Assembly: GCF_025144335.1 (NCBI RefSeq)
Contig: NZ_CP083539.1
Coordinates: forward strand, 1,675,501 to 1,739,500
Direction: 5' to 3'
Origin: Jannaschia sp. W003
Lineage (GTDB): Bacteria > Pseudomonadota > Alphaproteobacteria > Rhodobacterales > Rhodobacteraceae
DNA length: 64,000 nucleotides
In this document: positions 39,276 to 49,141 of the stretch, one piece after another
Layout of the letters: each line of letters opens with the position of its first letter
Position numbering within the stretch: the first letter of the stretch is position 1
Program-made: the position numbers and the translations under genes
Notes under the pieces: model-generated
The model's database searches: none
What the model was told of the DNA's origin: nothing
What the model saw: only the letters and a program-made list of their open reading frames with translations

Positions 39276-41232
39276 GCGGCTCGGGGCGCGGCTCGGCGGC
39301 GGCCTCCTCGCGGGCGCGGTCGGCGGCCTCGCCGGCGGCGCGTGCCTCCTCGGCGGCCTCCTCGTCCTCGCCGAAGCGCTGCATCAGCGCGTTCTCGAAG
39401 TCCTTGTTGTAGGCCTTCGCGCGCTCCACGTACTCGGCGTTCTGCGACAGCGGCACCCCGGGCTTCCAGAGCCTCGCGAGGTCCAGCAGCATGGTCCGGT
39501 CGTGGCGGAAGTAGGCGTCGCGCGCGCGCAGGGCCTCGGCGTCGGACCAGCCCATGCGCTCGAGCACGTAGCGGCCTGCGCGCAGAGCGCTGTCGAACAT
39601 CTCGCGCACGATGTCGTCGGCGCCCGCGCGGTAGAGCTCGTAGGCGTGGGTGCGGTCGTAGGCACGGGCGATGATCTGGATGTCCGGGTTGATCGAGCGC
39701 GCGGTCTTCACCAGCCGCACCGCGTCGGCCCGGTCGTCTAGCGCGATTACCAGCAGCGTGGCCTTGCTCAGCCCCGCGGCCTTCAGGAGCTCGGGGCGCG
39801 TGGGGTCGCCCACGTAGGTCTTGAGCCCGAAGGTGCGCAGGAGCTGGATCGTCTCAATGTCGTGGTCGAGCACCACCGTGCGCAGGCCGGCCGCCTGCAG
39901 CATCCGGTGCACCACCTGCCCGAAGCGGCCCACGCCGGCGATAATGACCTCGCCCTCCTCGTCGATCTCGTCGGGCTCGATCTCGGGCAGGCCGGGCGCG
40001 CGGGCGGCGTACCAGTCGTAGAGGATGAACAGGATCGGCGTCAGCAGCATCGAGAGCGCGACGATCAGCAGGAACAGCGCCGAGAGGGCCGGGGTCAGCA
40101 AGCCTTGCGCCAGCGCCAGCGAGACCAGCACGAAGCCGAACTCGCCGGCCTGGGCGAGGGACAGCGTGAAGAGGATGCGGTCGCGCCCGCGCAGGCCGAA
40201 CAGCGAGCCCAGGCCGAACAGCACCGCGCCCTTCAGCGCGATCAGTCCCAGCACCAGCCCCGCCACCAGGAAGGGCGCGCCCATCAGCACGCCGAAATCG
40301 ATACCCGCGCCCACGGTGATGAAGAAGAGGCCGAGCAGGAGGCCCTTGAACGGCTCGATGTCGGCTTCCAGCTCGTGCCGATACTCGGAGTTGGCAAGCA
40401 CCACGCCCGCGAGAAAGGTACCGAGCGCCGGCGACAGGCCCACCAACATCATCAGTGCCGCGACACCTATCACGAACAGCAGCGAGACCACCGTGAGCAT
40501 CTCGCGGATCTGCGCGCGGCCGACCCAGGCGAAGACGGGCCGCGTCAGGAAGCGCCCGCCCAGGATCACGAAGGCGACCGCGGCGATGGTGGCGAGCGCC
40601 ACGCCCCAGGGCGGCAGGGTGTCGATGAACGAGGTGACCTGCTCGGCCATCTGCGCCGACGCCCCGTCGCCCACGGGCACGGCGGCGTCGTGGCCGCCAT
40701 GCTCCTCGGGGGCGTGGTAGCCCGGCGCGAAGAGCGGCAGGAGCGCGAGCAGCGGGATCACCGCGATGTCCTGGCTGAGCAGCACCGAAAAGGCGTGGCG
40801 CCCGCCCGGGGTCTGGTTGAGCCGCTTCTCCTGCAGGGTCTGCATCACGATCGCCGTGGACGAGAGCGAGAACGCGGCGCCCGCCGCAGCCGCCACGGCG
40901 AGGGTCTGCCCCATCGCCAGCGCGGCGCCGCCCACCAGAAGCGCGGTCAGCACGACCTGACCGCCGCCGAGGCCCAGGAGGCGCGCGCGCCAGCGCCAGA
41001 GCGTGGCGGGGTCCAGCTCCAGCCCGATCAGGAACAGCATCATGACGACGCCGAACTCGGCGAAGTGCTGCAGGTCCGCGGTCTCGGAGCCGACGAGGCC
41101 TGTGAGCGGGCCGATCATCACGCCGGCCACGAGGTAGCCCAGCACCGAGCCGAGCCCGAGGCGCACGGCCGCGGGCACGCAGATCGTCGCCGCGGCGAGA
41201 TATACGACGGCCATGAGCAGCACGGATTCCAT
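39253..41232 (-). CDS. CPA2-family monovalent cation:proton antiporter with RCK domain (KefB/KefC/YbaL type)
   Basis: 659 residues. About 12 to 13 membrane helices (residues 1-400) carry the CPA2 pattern, including SVLGYLVAGVMIGP and the glutamine of SQDIAVIPLLALLP, where the ion-binding residue pair lies. A His/Asp-rich loop (HAPEEHGGHDAAVPV) sits near residue 175-190. After the membrane part comes a TrkA-N/RCK domain with the Rossmann motif IAGVGRFGQVVHRML and a C-terminal charged helix rich in Glu and Ala. Likely K+/H+ exchange for pH or electrophile stress. No KefF/KefG ancillary reductase gene is adjacent. The last bases overlap the convergent FUSC gene. Confidence 0.93.
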   Translation of the reverse strand: MESVLLMAVVYLAAATICVPAAVRLGLGSVLGYLVAGVMIGPLTGLVGSETADLQHFAEFGVVMMLFLIGLELDPATLWRWRARLLGLGGGQVVLTALLVGGAALAMGQTLAVAAAAGAAFSLSSTAIVMQTLQEKRLNQTPGGRHAFSVLLSQDIAVIPLLALLPLFAPGYHAPEEHGGHDAAVPVGDGASAQMAEQVTSFIDTLPPWGVALATIAAVAFVILGGRFLTRPVFAWVGRAQIREMLTVVSLLFVIGVAALMMLVGLSPALGTFLAGVVLANSEYRHELEADIEPFKGLLLGLFFITVGAGIDFGVLMGAPFLVAGLVLGLIALKGAVLFGLGSLFGLRGRDRILFTLSLAQAGEFGFVLVSLALAQGLLTPALSALFLLIVALSMLLTPILFILYDWYAARAPGLPEIEPDEIDEEGEVIIAGVGRFGQVVHRMLQAAGLRTVVLDHDIETIQLLRTFGLKTYVGDPTRPELLKAAGLSKATLLVIALDDRADAVRLVKTARSINPDIQIIARAYDRTHAYELYRAGADDIVREMFDSALRAGRYVLERMGWSDAEALRARDAYFRHDRTMLLDLARLWKPGVPLSQNAEYVERAKAYNKDFENALMQRFGEDEEAAEEARAAGEAADRAREEAAAEPRPEPPSRRAAG

Positions 41233-41308
41233 GCACCCGCATTAGGCGAGCGGCCCCCGTCATGCCAGCACCGATCCCCCGACGGGGACCACGTTCCCGC
41301 GATGCCGC

Positions 41309-41782
41309 CTAGACGGGCAGGGGCGCGTCGCGCTTCGGCTGGTCCATCACGATCTGGCTGCGCACCCGGCTGACCGCGGGGTGGGACAGGAGGGTGCCGT
41401 GGATCAGGGCGTTGAGGGCCGGCAGGTCCTCGCACCAGACGCGCAGCAGGTAGTCGGCCTCGCCGGTCAGGGTCCAGACCGAGGTGACCTCTGCGCGCGC
41501 CTCGAGAAGGCGCAGGAAGGCGCGGGCCTCGCGCGGCTCGTGGGTGGCCATGGCGACCTGCACGAAAGCCTGCACCCGCAGGCCGAGATGCGCCGGGTCG
41601 AGGCGGGCCACGGTCGCGCGCACGTAGCCCTCGGCCTCCAGCCGCGCGCGGCGGCGGCCCGCCTGGCTCGCCGAGAGACCCAGCGCTTGGCCCAGCGCCT
41701 CGGCCGTCAGGCCCGCGTCGCGCTGGATCAGCCGCAGGAGGTGGCGGTCGGTCTCGTTCAGGGAGGTGCGGGGATCGCGCAT
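41309..41782 (-). CDS. Lrp/AsnC-family transcriptional regulator
   Basis: 157 residues from ATG 41782. The N-terminal helix-turn-helix is LNETDRHLLRLIQRDAGLTAEALGQALGLSASQAGRRRARLEAEG, cited by its core (recognition helix SASQAGRRRARL). The C-terminal RAM effector domain has RVQAFVQVAMATHEPREARAF and TLTGEADYLLRVWCEDLPALNALI. Lrp-type octamers respond to amino acids. Divergent from hppD (110 bases between starts), and an exact dyad lies ten bases upstream of this start. Control of tyrosine breakdown plus autoregulation is the likely role (inference). Confidence 0.94.
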   Translation of the reverse strand: MRDPRTSLNETDRHLLRLIQRDAGLTAEALGQALGLSASQAGRRRARLEAEGYVRATVARLDPAHLGLRVQAFVQVAMATHEPREARAFLRLLEARAEVTSVWTLTGEADYLLRVWCEDLPALNALIHGTLLSHPAVSRVRSQIVMDQPKRDAPLPV

Positions 41783-41791
41783 GGGGGCGAT

Positions 41792-41807
41792 GTTTCGCAC
41801 GCGAAAC
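41792..41807. promoter_or_regulatory. inverted repeat between lrp-type gene and hppD
   Basis: GTTTCGC-AC-GCGAAAC, perfect 7-base arms, is centred 17 bases upstream of the regulator start and about 93 bases upstream of hppD. Such a dyad in a divergent regulator/target region is a good operator candidate for the Lrp-family protein. It does not match the E. coli Lrp consensus. Confidence 0.5.
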
Positions 41808-41892
41808 CCGTGAACGGAAGGTCGATCGGGGCGGGATAAGCGCGGAACGCGCCCCGCGGTGGTGGTATCCTTGGCCCAAACAGGAGGCACCC

Positions 41893-42987
<1,095 letters not shown>

Positions 42988-43040
42988 GGCGAGCCGCTCG
43001 CCCGGAGGGTGTGCGCTGTCCGGGCGGGCGGAGGTGCGAT

Positions 43041-43050
43041 CACAATTGTG
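43041..43050. promoter_or_regulatory. palindrome CACAATTGTG
   Basis: Perfect 10-base dyad, 54 bases after the hppD stop and 375 bases upstream of the secreted protein start. AT-rich against its surroundings, as expected of a regulator-binding site. No regulator can be named. Confidence 0.35.
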
Positions 43051-43176
43051 CCCCGCATGCGATCCATCGGGGAACAATCGCGCGGGGCGCCCGTTGCCCT
43101 TGCGAACCATCTGCGGCGGAGAGCCCGGGCCCCTTCGACACCGCCCCCTCCCGCCGTCGCCGCGCCTCTTCGAACA

Positions 43177-43196
43177 CGGACCGGCCTGCCGGTCCG
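43177..43196. terminator. strong hairpin downstream of hppD
   Basis: Perfect 9-base arms (CGGACCGGC/GCCGGTCCG) around CT. It lies about 190 bases after hppD, far for a simple terminator, so it may belong to an untranslated leader instead. Confidence 0.35.
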
Positions 43197-43424
43197 GCGA
43201 GGCTCCGGGCGCTTCCTGGTGGTTGTGCGGTGCGGGAAGTGTCCGTCTGAGCGGCGCCCCGGTCTGAAAAGGCCGGGGCGTCTGTTCGTCCGGGGCACAC
43301 GAAGTCCGCACGGCCGGTCACGGGGAATCTACCGCAGCATGCGAAACCGGCGCGGGGGGGATCGCCGTTCTCCGTCCTGCCCGGCGCGCCGGCGATCGGC
43401 CCCGGGACCAGACAGGAGATCATC

Positions 43425-43937
43425 ATGCGTACCGCGATCACCGCCACCGCCCTAGCCCTCGCGCTCGCCGCCACCGGGGCGCAGGCCTACACCGGCGTCT
43501 CGCCGACCCTCCTCGCCGACGCCCAGCGCACGGTTTCGGAACTCGGCCTCGACGTCGACTTCGACGCCCTCACCGACGAGCAGGTCATCGAGATTTACTT
43601 CGCCGGAAGCGAGGACATGGCATCCGAGAAGATCCGCAAGATCGAGGCCGCGCTGAACGGCGAGGGGACGGCCAGGGCCATCCTCGAGCGGCGCGTCGTG
43701 GTGCGCGACGTGAACGGCGACGGCACGGTCGGCTTCGACGAGAACGGCCTGATGCCGCAGGGCGAGAACTCGGTCGTCGCCTCGGTGCAGAACTACCTCG
43801 ACGTGAACGGCTTCGACGTCGACGCCTCGACCCTCACCGACGCGCAGGTCGCCGAGATCTACCTCACCGCGTTCGGCGACCAGGAGAACGGCATGGAGCC
43901 CTCGCGCGACCGGATCGAGACCTTCCTCGACATGTGA
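43425..43937 (+). CDS. secreted protein with EF-hand loop and duplicated helical repeat, unknown function
   Basis: 170 residues from ATG 43425 with AGGAG at seven bases. A clear Sec signal peptide (residues 1-21, cleavage after GAQA) is followed by a short, acidic mature protein. Residues ~39-72 (GLDVDFDALTDEQVIEIYFAG...) and ~128-165 (GFDVDASTLTDAQVAEIYLTA...) are two copies of one repeat. Between them D95-E106 (DVNGDGTVGFDE) is a textbook 12-residue EF-hand loop with calcium ligands at 1, 3, 5 and 12. So it is probably a periplasmic or exported calcium-binding protein. I do not recognise a named family. It is monocistronic, closed by a strong terminator before the convergent pntB. Confidence 0.8.
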   Translation: MRTAITATALALALAATGAQAYTGVSPTLLADAQRTVSELGLDVDFDALTDEQVIEIYFAGSEDMASEKIRKIEAALNGEGTARAILERRVVVRDVNGDGTVGFDENGLMPQGENSVVASVQNYLDVNGFDVDASTLTDAQVAEIYLTAFGDQENGMEPSRDRIETFLDM

Positions 43938-43959
43938 CCCGCCCCCGGGCGCGAACGCG

Positions 43960-43985
43960 AAGGGCCGCCCCGAGGGGCGGCCCTT
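43960..43985. terminator. bidirectional terminator between EF-hand gene and pntB
   Basis: A perfect 12-base inverted repeat (AAGGGCCGCCCC/GGGGCGGCCCTT) with a minimal loop, followed by TTT on the plus strand. It is well placed between two convergent stops (43937 and 44004). Confidence 0.75.
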
Positions 43986-44003
43986 TCCCGTCCGCGGGTG
44001 GCG

Positions 44004-45497
44004 TCAGAGCTTGGCGTTCAGCGCATCGACGCTCGCCTTGGCGTCGCCGTAGAACATCCGCGTGTTCTCCTTGTAGAAGAGCGGGTTCTCGATGCCCGAG
44101 TAGCCCGTGCCCTGGCCGCGCTTCGACACGAAAACCTGCTTGGCCTTCCACACCTCCAGCACCGGCATGCCCGCGATGGGCGAGTTCGGGTCGTCCTGCG
44201 CGGCCGGGTTCACGATGTCGTTCGAACCGATCACGATGGCCACGTCCGTCGAGGGGAAGTCGTCGTTGATCTCGTCCATCTCGAGCACGATGTCGTAGGG
44301 CACGCGCGCCTCGGCCAGGAGCACGTTCATGTGGCCGGGCAGGCGGCCCGCGACGGGGTGGATGGCGAAGCGCACCTCCTTGCCCTTGGCGCGCAGCTTG
44401 CGGACCAGCTCGGACACGGATTGCTGCGCCTGCGCCACGGCCATGCCGTAGCCCGGCACGATCACCACGCTGTCGGCGTCCTCCAGCGCTGCCGCCACGC
44501 CGTCGGCGTCGACGGCGACCTGCTCGCCCTCCACGGCCATCTGCTCGCCCTGCGCGCCGCCGAAGCCGCCCAGGATCACGGACACGAACGAGCGGTTCAT
44601 GGCCTTGCACATGATGTAGGAGAGGATCGCGCCCGAGGAGCCGACCAGCGCGCCGACCACGATCAGGAGGTCGTTGCCGAGCGAGAAGCCGATCGCCGCT
44701 GCCGCCCAGCCCGAGTAGCTGTTGAGCATCGACACCACGACCGGCATGTCGGCGCCGCCGATCCCGGTGATGAGGTGGTAGCCGATGAAGAGCGCGGCCA
44801 ACGTCATCAGGAGGAGCGGGAATGCCCCGCCCGAGGCGATGTACCAGAACAGGCACAGCACCGAGATCGCGGCGGCGGCGGCGTTCAGCATGTGCCCGCC
44901 GGGCAGCTGCTTGGCGGCCGACGAGACGCGTCCCGCCAGCTTGCCGTAGGCCACCACGGAGCCGGTGAAGGTGATCGCGCCGATGAACACGCCGAGGAAC
45001 AGCTCGATCCGCAGGATCGTGATCTCCACGGGGATCTTCTTGGCGACCACGGCGGCGAAGCCCCGGAACGTGTCCGCCACGGCGGCCGACGCCAGCGCCG
45101 CCTCGGGCGTCTCGAGGGGCACGCGCGGGAAGGGCAGGGCGGCGGCCTGGAAGGCCTCGGCCACGCGGCCGATCTCGACGTGGGCGTTGAAGCCCACGAA
45201 CACGGCCGCAAGGCCCACGAGGGAGTGCATCGCCGCGACCAGCTCGGGCATCTGCGTCATCTGCACCCGGTTGGCGAGCTGCCAGCCGACCACGCCGCCG
45301 AGCGCGATCAGCACGATCGACAGGAGCGACAGGCCGGAGCCCGGCCCGATCAGCGTGGCGAGCACGGCCAGAGCCATGCCCGCGATGCCGTACCAGACCG
45401 CGCGCTTGGCGCTCTCCTGGCCCGACAGGCCGCCGAGCGAGAAGACGAAGAGGACGGCGGCGACCACGTAGGCCGCGATGGTGAATCCGTATTCCAT
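44004..45497 (-). CDS. pntB: NAD(P) transhydrogenase subunit beta
   Basis: Membrane and NADP-binding half of the proton-translocating transhydrogenase, which makes NADPH from NADH using the proton gradient. 497 residues. About nine membrane helices occupy residues 1-270. The C-terminal domain III binds NADP(H): the motif [19 protein letters not shown] begins it, followed by [29 protein letters not shown] in outline and [29 protein letters not shown]. Length and motifs are standard. It lies 13 bases downstream of pntA. Confidence 0.97.
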   Translation of the reverse strand: MEYGFTIAAYVVAAVLFVFSLGGLSGQESAKRAVWYGIAGMALAVLATLIGPGSGLSLLSIVLIALGGVVGWQLANRVQMTQMPELVAAMHSLVGLAAVFVGFNAHVEIGRVAEAFQAAALPFPRVPLETPEAALASAAVADTFRGFAAVVAKKIPVEITILRIELFLGVFIGAITFTGSVVAYGKLAGRVSSAAKQLPGGHMLNAAAAAISVLCLFWYIASGGAFPLLLMTLAALFIGYHLITGIGGADMPVVVSMLNSYSGWAAAAIGFSLGNDLLIVVGALVGSSGAILSYIMCKAMNRSFVSVILGGFGGAQGEQMAVEGEQVAVDADGVAAALEDADSVVIVPGYGMAVAQAQQSVSELVRKLRAKGKEVRFAIHPVAGRLPGHMNVLLAEARVPYDIVLEMDEINDDFPSTDVAIVIGSNDIVNPAAQDDPNSPIAGMPVLEVWKAKQVFVSKRGQGTGYSGIENPLFYKENTRMFYGDAKASVDALNAKL

Positions 45498-45510
45498 TGC
45501 CGGGCCCCCT

Positions 45511-47088
45511 TCAGGATTTCTGGAACATGGCGAGCATGCGCCGGGTGACCATGAAGCCGCCGAAGATGTTGATCCCGGCCATGAACACCGACAGCGCCGC
45601 CAGGATCACCACCAGCCACGAGCCCGAGCCGATCTGCATCAGCGCGCCCAGGATGATGATCGAGGAGATGGCGTTGGTCACGGCCATCAGGGGCGTGTGC
45701 AGGCTGTGGGCCACGTTCCAGATCACCTGGAAGCCCACGAACACGGCGAGCACGAAGACGATGAAGTGCTGCATGAAGCTGGCCGGCGTGAAGAGGCCCG
45801 CGAGCAGGATCAGCGCGCCGCCGCCCGCGAGCAGGCCGACCTGCCGCTTTGTCTCGGCGCGGAACGCCTCGATCTCGGCCGCGCGCTTCTCCTCGGCGGT
45901 GGGGATCACGACCTTCTCGCGCGGCTTGGCCGCCGCGATCGCCTGCACCTTGGGCGGTGGGGGCGGCCAGGTGATCTCGCCGGCGTGGGTCACGGTGGCG
46001 CCGCGGATCACGTCGTCCTCCATGTCGTGGACGATCGCGCCGTCCTTGCCGGGGGTGAGGTCGGCGATCATGTGGCGCACGTTGTTGCCGTAGAGCACGC
46101 TCGCCTGCGTGCCCATGCGCGAGGGGAAGTCGGTGTAGCCGACGATCGTCACGTCGTTCTCGGTGACGACCTTCTCGTCCTTCACCGTCAGCTCGCAGTT
46201 GCCGCCCCGCTCGGCGGCGAGGTCGACGACCACGGAGCCGGGCTTCATGGCGCGCACCATGTCCTCGGTCCAAAGGACCGGGGCGGGGCGGTTCGGGATC
46301 AGCGCGGTGGTGACGACGATGTCGATGTCGGGCGCCAGCTCGCGGAACTTGGCGAGCTGCTTGGCTTGGAACTCGGGGCTCGAGGGGGGCGCGTAGCCGC
46401 CCGTGGCGGCCCCGTCGGGCAGCTCGCTGTCCTCGAACTCGAGGTACACGAACTCGGCACCCATCGACTCGATCTGCTCGGCCACCTCGGGACGCACGTC
46501 GAAGGCGTAGACCTGCGCGCCCAGGGACGTGGCCGTGCCGATGGCGGCGAGGCCCGCGACGCCCGCGCCGACCACGAGGATCTTGGCGGGCGGCACCTTG
46601 CCGGCCGCCGTGACCTGCCCCGTCAGGAAGCGGCCGAAGTTGTTGGCCCCCTCAATGACGGCGCGGTAGCCGGCGATGTTGGCCATGGACGACAGCGCGT
46701 CCATCTTCTGCGCGCGGGAGATGCGGGGCACCATGTCCATGGCGATCACGGTGGCGCCCTTGCTCTTCGCGAGTTCCAGCAGCGCCTCGTTCGAGCCGGG
46801 GTAGAAGAACGAGATCAGCGTCTGGCCGCGGCGCAGGCGCTTCGTCTCGGCCTCGGTGGGGGGCTGGACCTTGGCCACCACGTCCACCGCCTTGAAGAGT
46901 TGCGCCGCGGTCTTCTCGACCGTGACGCCCGCCGCCTCGTAGGCGGCATCCGTGAAGCCCGCGGGCACGCCGGCGCCGCTCTCGACGTGGACCTCGTGGC
47001 CGAGCTTCCGAAGCTGCGTCGCGCTCTCGGGCGTGACGGCGACGCGCCGCTCGCCCTCCTGGACCTCTTTCGGTGCGCCGATCTTCAT
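45511..47088 (-). CDS. pntA: NAD(P) transhydrogenase subunit alpha
   Basis: NAD(H)-binding subunit plus the C-terminal membrane anchor in one 525-residue chain (the Rhodospirillum form splits it in two). The start is ATG 47088. The N terminus is [20 protein letters not shown], typical of the alanine dehydrogenase/PNT fold. The NAD-binding Rossmann motif is [24 protein letters not shown] and the mobile-loop region [13 protein letters not shown] follow. A Pro-rich linker (WPPPPPK, ~residue 393) leads to four membrane helices (residues ~430-515). Operon with pntB. The start is 107 bases from the divergent SDR gene. Confidence 0.97.
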   Translation of the reverse strand: MKIGAPKEVQEGERRVAVTPESATQLRKLGHEVHVESGAGVPAGFTDAAYEAAGVTVEKTAAQLFKAVDVVAKVQPPTEAETKRLRRGQTLISFFYPGSNEALLELAKSKGATVIAMDMVPRISRAQKMDALSSMANIAGYRAVIEGANNFGRFLTGQVTAAGKVPPAKILVVGAGVAGLAAIGTATSLGAQVYAFDVRPEVAEQIESMGAEFVYLEFEDSELPDGAATGGYAPPSSPEFQAKQLAKFRELAPDIDIVVTTALIPNRPAPVLWTEDMVRAMKPGSVVVDLAAERGGNCELTVKDEKVVTENDVTIVGYTDFPSRMGTQASVLYGNNVRHMIADLTPGKDGAIVHDMEDDVIRGATVTHAGEITWPPPPPKVQAIAAAKPREKVVIPTAEEKRAAEIEAFRAETKRQVGLLAGGGALILLAGLFTPASFMQHFIVFVLAVFVGFQVIWNVAHSLHTPLMAVTNAISSIIILGALMQIGSGSWLVVILAALSVFMAGINIFGGFMVTRRMLAMFQKS

Positions 47089-47195
47089 GCGTATCTCTCC
47101 CCAAGAGCTTCCCCTGAAGTTTTCGTTACCTTCGGGGGAGGGGGGCGGCAAGGCGACGGAGGCCCTTGGCGACCATTGGAAGGGAGTTTGCGACC

Positions 47196-47945
47196 ATGAC
47201 GGGCGATCTGGAGGGACGGCACGCGCTGGTGACCGGCGGCGGCACCGGGATCGGGCGCGCCATCGCGGAAGCCCTGCGCGACGCGGGCGCGGCCGTCACC
47301 GTCACGGGCCGCCGCCGCGCGGTGCTGGCGGCGGTCGAGGGCTGCACGCCGGTCGCGATGGACGTGGCCGAGGAACAGTCGGTCGCGGACGGCGTGGCCG
47401 AGGCGCGCGCGGCGAACGGCCCCGTGCACATCTGCGTCGCCAACGCCGGGATCGCCGAGGGCCGCAGCTTGCGCGACGCCGACGCCGCGTTCTGGCGCCG
47501 CATGATGGCGGTGAACCTCGACGGCACCTACCACACGTTCCGCGCCTGCCTGCCCGACATGCTGGAGGCCGGCTGGGGCCGGGCCATCGCGGTGTCGTCG
47601 ATCGCCGGATTGAAGGGCCTGCGCGGCGCGTCCGCCTACACCGCATCGAAGCACGGCATGATCGGGCTGGTGCGCGGGCTGGCGGCCGACTTCGTGCAGA
47701 AGCCCCTGACCGTGAACGCGATCTGCCCCGCCTACGTCGATACCGACATCGTCACCACCAACCTCGCCAGCCTCCAGGCGCGCGGGCTGACCGAGGCGCA
47801 GGCGAACGCCGCGATCCTCGGCGCCAACCCCCACGGCCGGCTGATCGAGGCGGACGAGGTGGCCTCGCTCGCGCTCTGGCTCTGCTCCGAGGGCGCGCGC
47901 AGCGTGAACGGGCAGGCGCTGCAGGTGTCCGGGGGGGAGTTCTAG
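47196..47945 (+). CDS. SDR-family NAD(P)-dependent oxidoreductase
   Basis: Classical short-chain dehydrogenase of 249 residues. I prefer ATG 47196 over TTG 47166 because the Rossmann strand begins eight residues later and a GGAAGGGA site lies just upstream. Cofactor motif [11 protein letters not shown] motif VANAGIAEG; catalytic Ser in VSSIAGLKG; active-site YTASK; and the C-terminal [19 protein letters not shown], all intact. An Arg pair after the second strand (TGRRRA) suggests NADP(H). The sequence resembles 3-hydroxybutyrate or 3-oxoacyl-ACP reductase types, but substrate is open. Its TAG stop overlaps the kynU GTG start by one base. Confidence 0.93.
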   Translation: MTGDLEGRHALVTGGGTGIGRAIAEALRDAGAAVTVTGRRRAVLAAVEGCTPVAMDVAEEQSVADGVAEARAANGPVHICVANAGIAEGRSLRDADAAFWRRMMAVNLDGTYHTFRACLPDMLEAGWGRAIAVSSIAGLKGLRGASAYTASKHGMIGLVRGLAADFVQKPLTVNAICPAYVDTDIVTTNLASLQARGLTEAQANAAILGANPHGRLIEADEVASLALWLCSEGARSVNGQALQVSGGEF

Positions 47946-49141
47946 TGGACTGGGACGCCACCCGCGCCCTGTTCGAGCTGTCCGAGGGGGTGATCTACCT
48001 CGACGGCAACTCGCTGGGTCCGATGCCGAAGGCGGCGCGGGCTGCGATGGCGCGGGTGCAGGACGAGTGGAGCCAGCAGCTCATCCGCGGCTGGAACCGC
48101 TGCGGCTGGATGGCCCAGCCCGCCGCCCTCGGCGACCGGATCGGGCGGCTGATCGGCGCGCCGCCGGGCACCACGGTGATCGGCGACACGCTGTCGGTGA
48201 AGGTGCACCAGGCGCTGGCCGCCGCCCTCGCGCTGCGGCCGGGGCGCCGGGTGATCCTGTCGGACACCGGCAACTTCCCCTCCGACCTCTACATGGCCGA
48301 GGGGCTGATCGAGGCTTTGGGGCAGGGGCACGAGTTGCGCCTCGCCGAACCCGAGGGCGTGGCCGAGGCCATCGAGGCCGCGGGCGACGACCTCGCAGTG
48401 CTGATGCTGACCGAGGTGGACTACCGGACGGGCCGCCGCCACGACATGCCGAAGCTCACGGCGCAGGCCCACGCGGCGGGGGCTCTGGCGATCTGGGACC
48501 TCGCTCACTCTGCGGGCGCGCTACCCGTCGACGTGGCGGGCGGCGGCGCCGACTTCGCGGTGGGCTGCACCTACAAGTACCTGAACGCCGGGCCGGGGGC
48601 GCCCGCGTTCATTCATGCGCGTCCCGACCTTGTCGACGAGGTCTCACCCGCGCTGTCGGGCTGGCTGGGTCATGCCGCGCCCTTCGCGTTCGAGCAGGGA
48701 TACCGCCCCGGGGCGGGCATCGAGCGCATGCGCGTGGGCACGCCGCCGGTGCTGCAAATGGCGGCCCTCGGGGCGGCTCTCGACATCTGGGACACCGTGG
48801 GCATGGACGCCCTGCGCGCCCGCTCCATCGCCCTGTGCGACCGGTTCATCGCCGGGGTCGAGGCGTCGTGCCCGGCGCTGACCCTCGCCTCGCCGCGCGA
48901 GGGCGCGCGCCGGGGCAGCCAGGTCAGCTTCCGCCACCCCGAGGGCTACGCGGTGATGCAGGCGCTGATCGCCCGCGGCGTGATCGGCGACTTCCGCGCG
49001 CCCGACATCCTGCGCTTCGGGTTCACGCCGCTCTACACCTCGGAAGGGGACGTGGACGGGGCCGTGCGCCACCTCGCCGAGATCCTCCGCACCGGCGAGT
49101 GGGACACGCCCGAGCACCGCGCCCGCGCCGCCGTCACGTGA
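47945..49141 (+). CDS. kynU: kynureninase
   Basis: PLP enzyme that splits kynurenine to anthranilate and alanine (or 3-hydroxykynurenine to 3-hydroxyanthranilate). 398 residues from GTG 47945. Aspartate-aminotransferase fold with the N-terminal IYLDGNSLGPMPKAA; LSDTGNFPSDLYM; the PLP-binding Asp in AIWDLAHSAGALPVD; and the Schiff-base Lys211 in CTYKYLNAGPG. YTGRRHD-like and RFGFTPLYT substrate residues are present. Tryptophan dioxygenase and formamidase genes are absent from the window. Middle gene of an SDR-kynU-DUF3422 operon with overlapping starts and stops. Confidence 0.95.
   Translation: MDWDATRALFELSEGVIYLDGNSLGPMPKAARAAMARVQDEWSQQLIRGWNRCGWMAQPAALGDRIGRLIGAPPGTTVIGDTLSVKVHQALAAALALRPGRRVILSDTGNFPSDLYMAEGLIEALGQGHELRLAEPEGVAEAIEAAGDDLAVLMLTEVDYRTGRRHDMPKLTAQAHAAGALAIWDLAHSAGALPVDVAGGGADFAVGCTYKYLNAGPGAPAFIHARPDLVDEVSPALSGWLGHAAPFAFEQGYRPGAGIERMRVGTPPVLQMAALGAALDIWDTVGMDALRARSIALCDRFIAGVEASCPALTLASPREGARRGSQVSFRHPEGYAVMQALIARGVIGDFRAPDILRFGFTPLYTSEGDVDGAVRHLAEILRTGEWDTPEHRARAAVT

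Larger units (their letters stand above)
42988..43424. other. 437-base non-coding, dyad-rich gap
   Basis: I see no gene here. It holds a perfect 10-base palindrome CACAATTGTG at 43041-43050, an AT-rich site that stands out in this GC-rich DNA. There is also a strong hairpin with 9-bp arms CGGACCGGC/GCCGGTCCG at 43177-43196, and a hairpin with arms CGCCCCGG/CCGGGGCG at 43257-43281. These precede the secreted EF-hand gene, whose ribosome site AGGAG is at 43413-43417. The region may be its long leader or promoter. Confidence 0.6.

Noticed and set aside
43257..43281. Sixth copy of the intergenic doublet at the hairpin CGCCCCGG/CCGGGGCG
   Set aside because: It shares only the GC palindrome tips. 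The GAGGCCCCGGCGC core and the partner arm are missing.
43040..43474. Open frames in the 437-base gap before the EF-hand gene
   Set aside because: No start with a ribosome site, no protein-like composition, and several hairpins cut across them.
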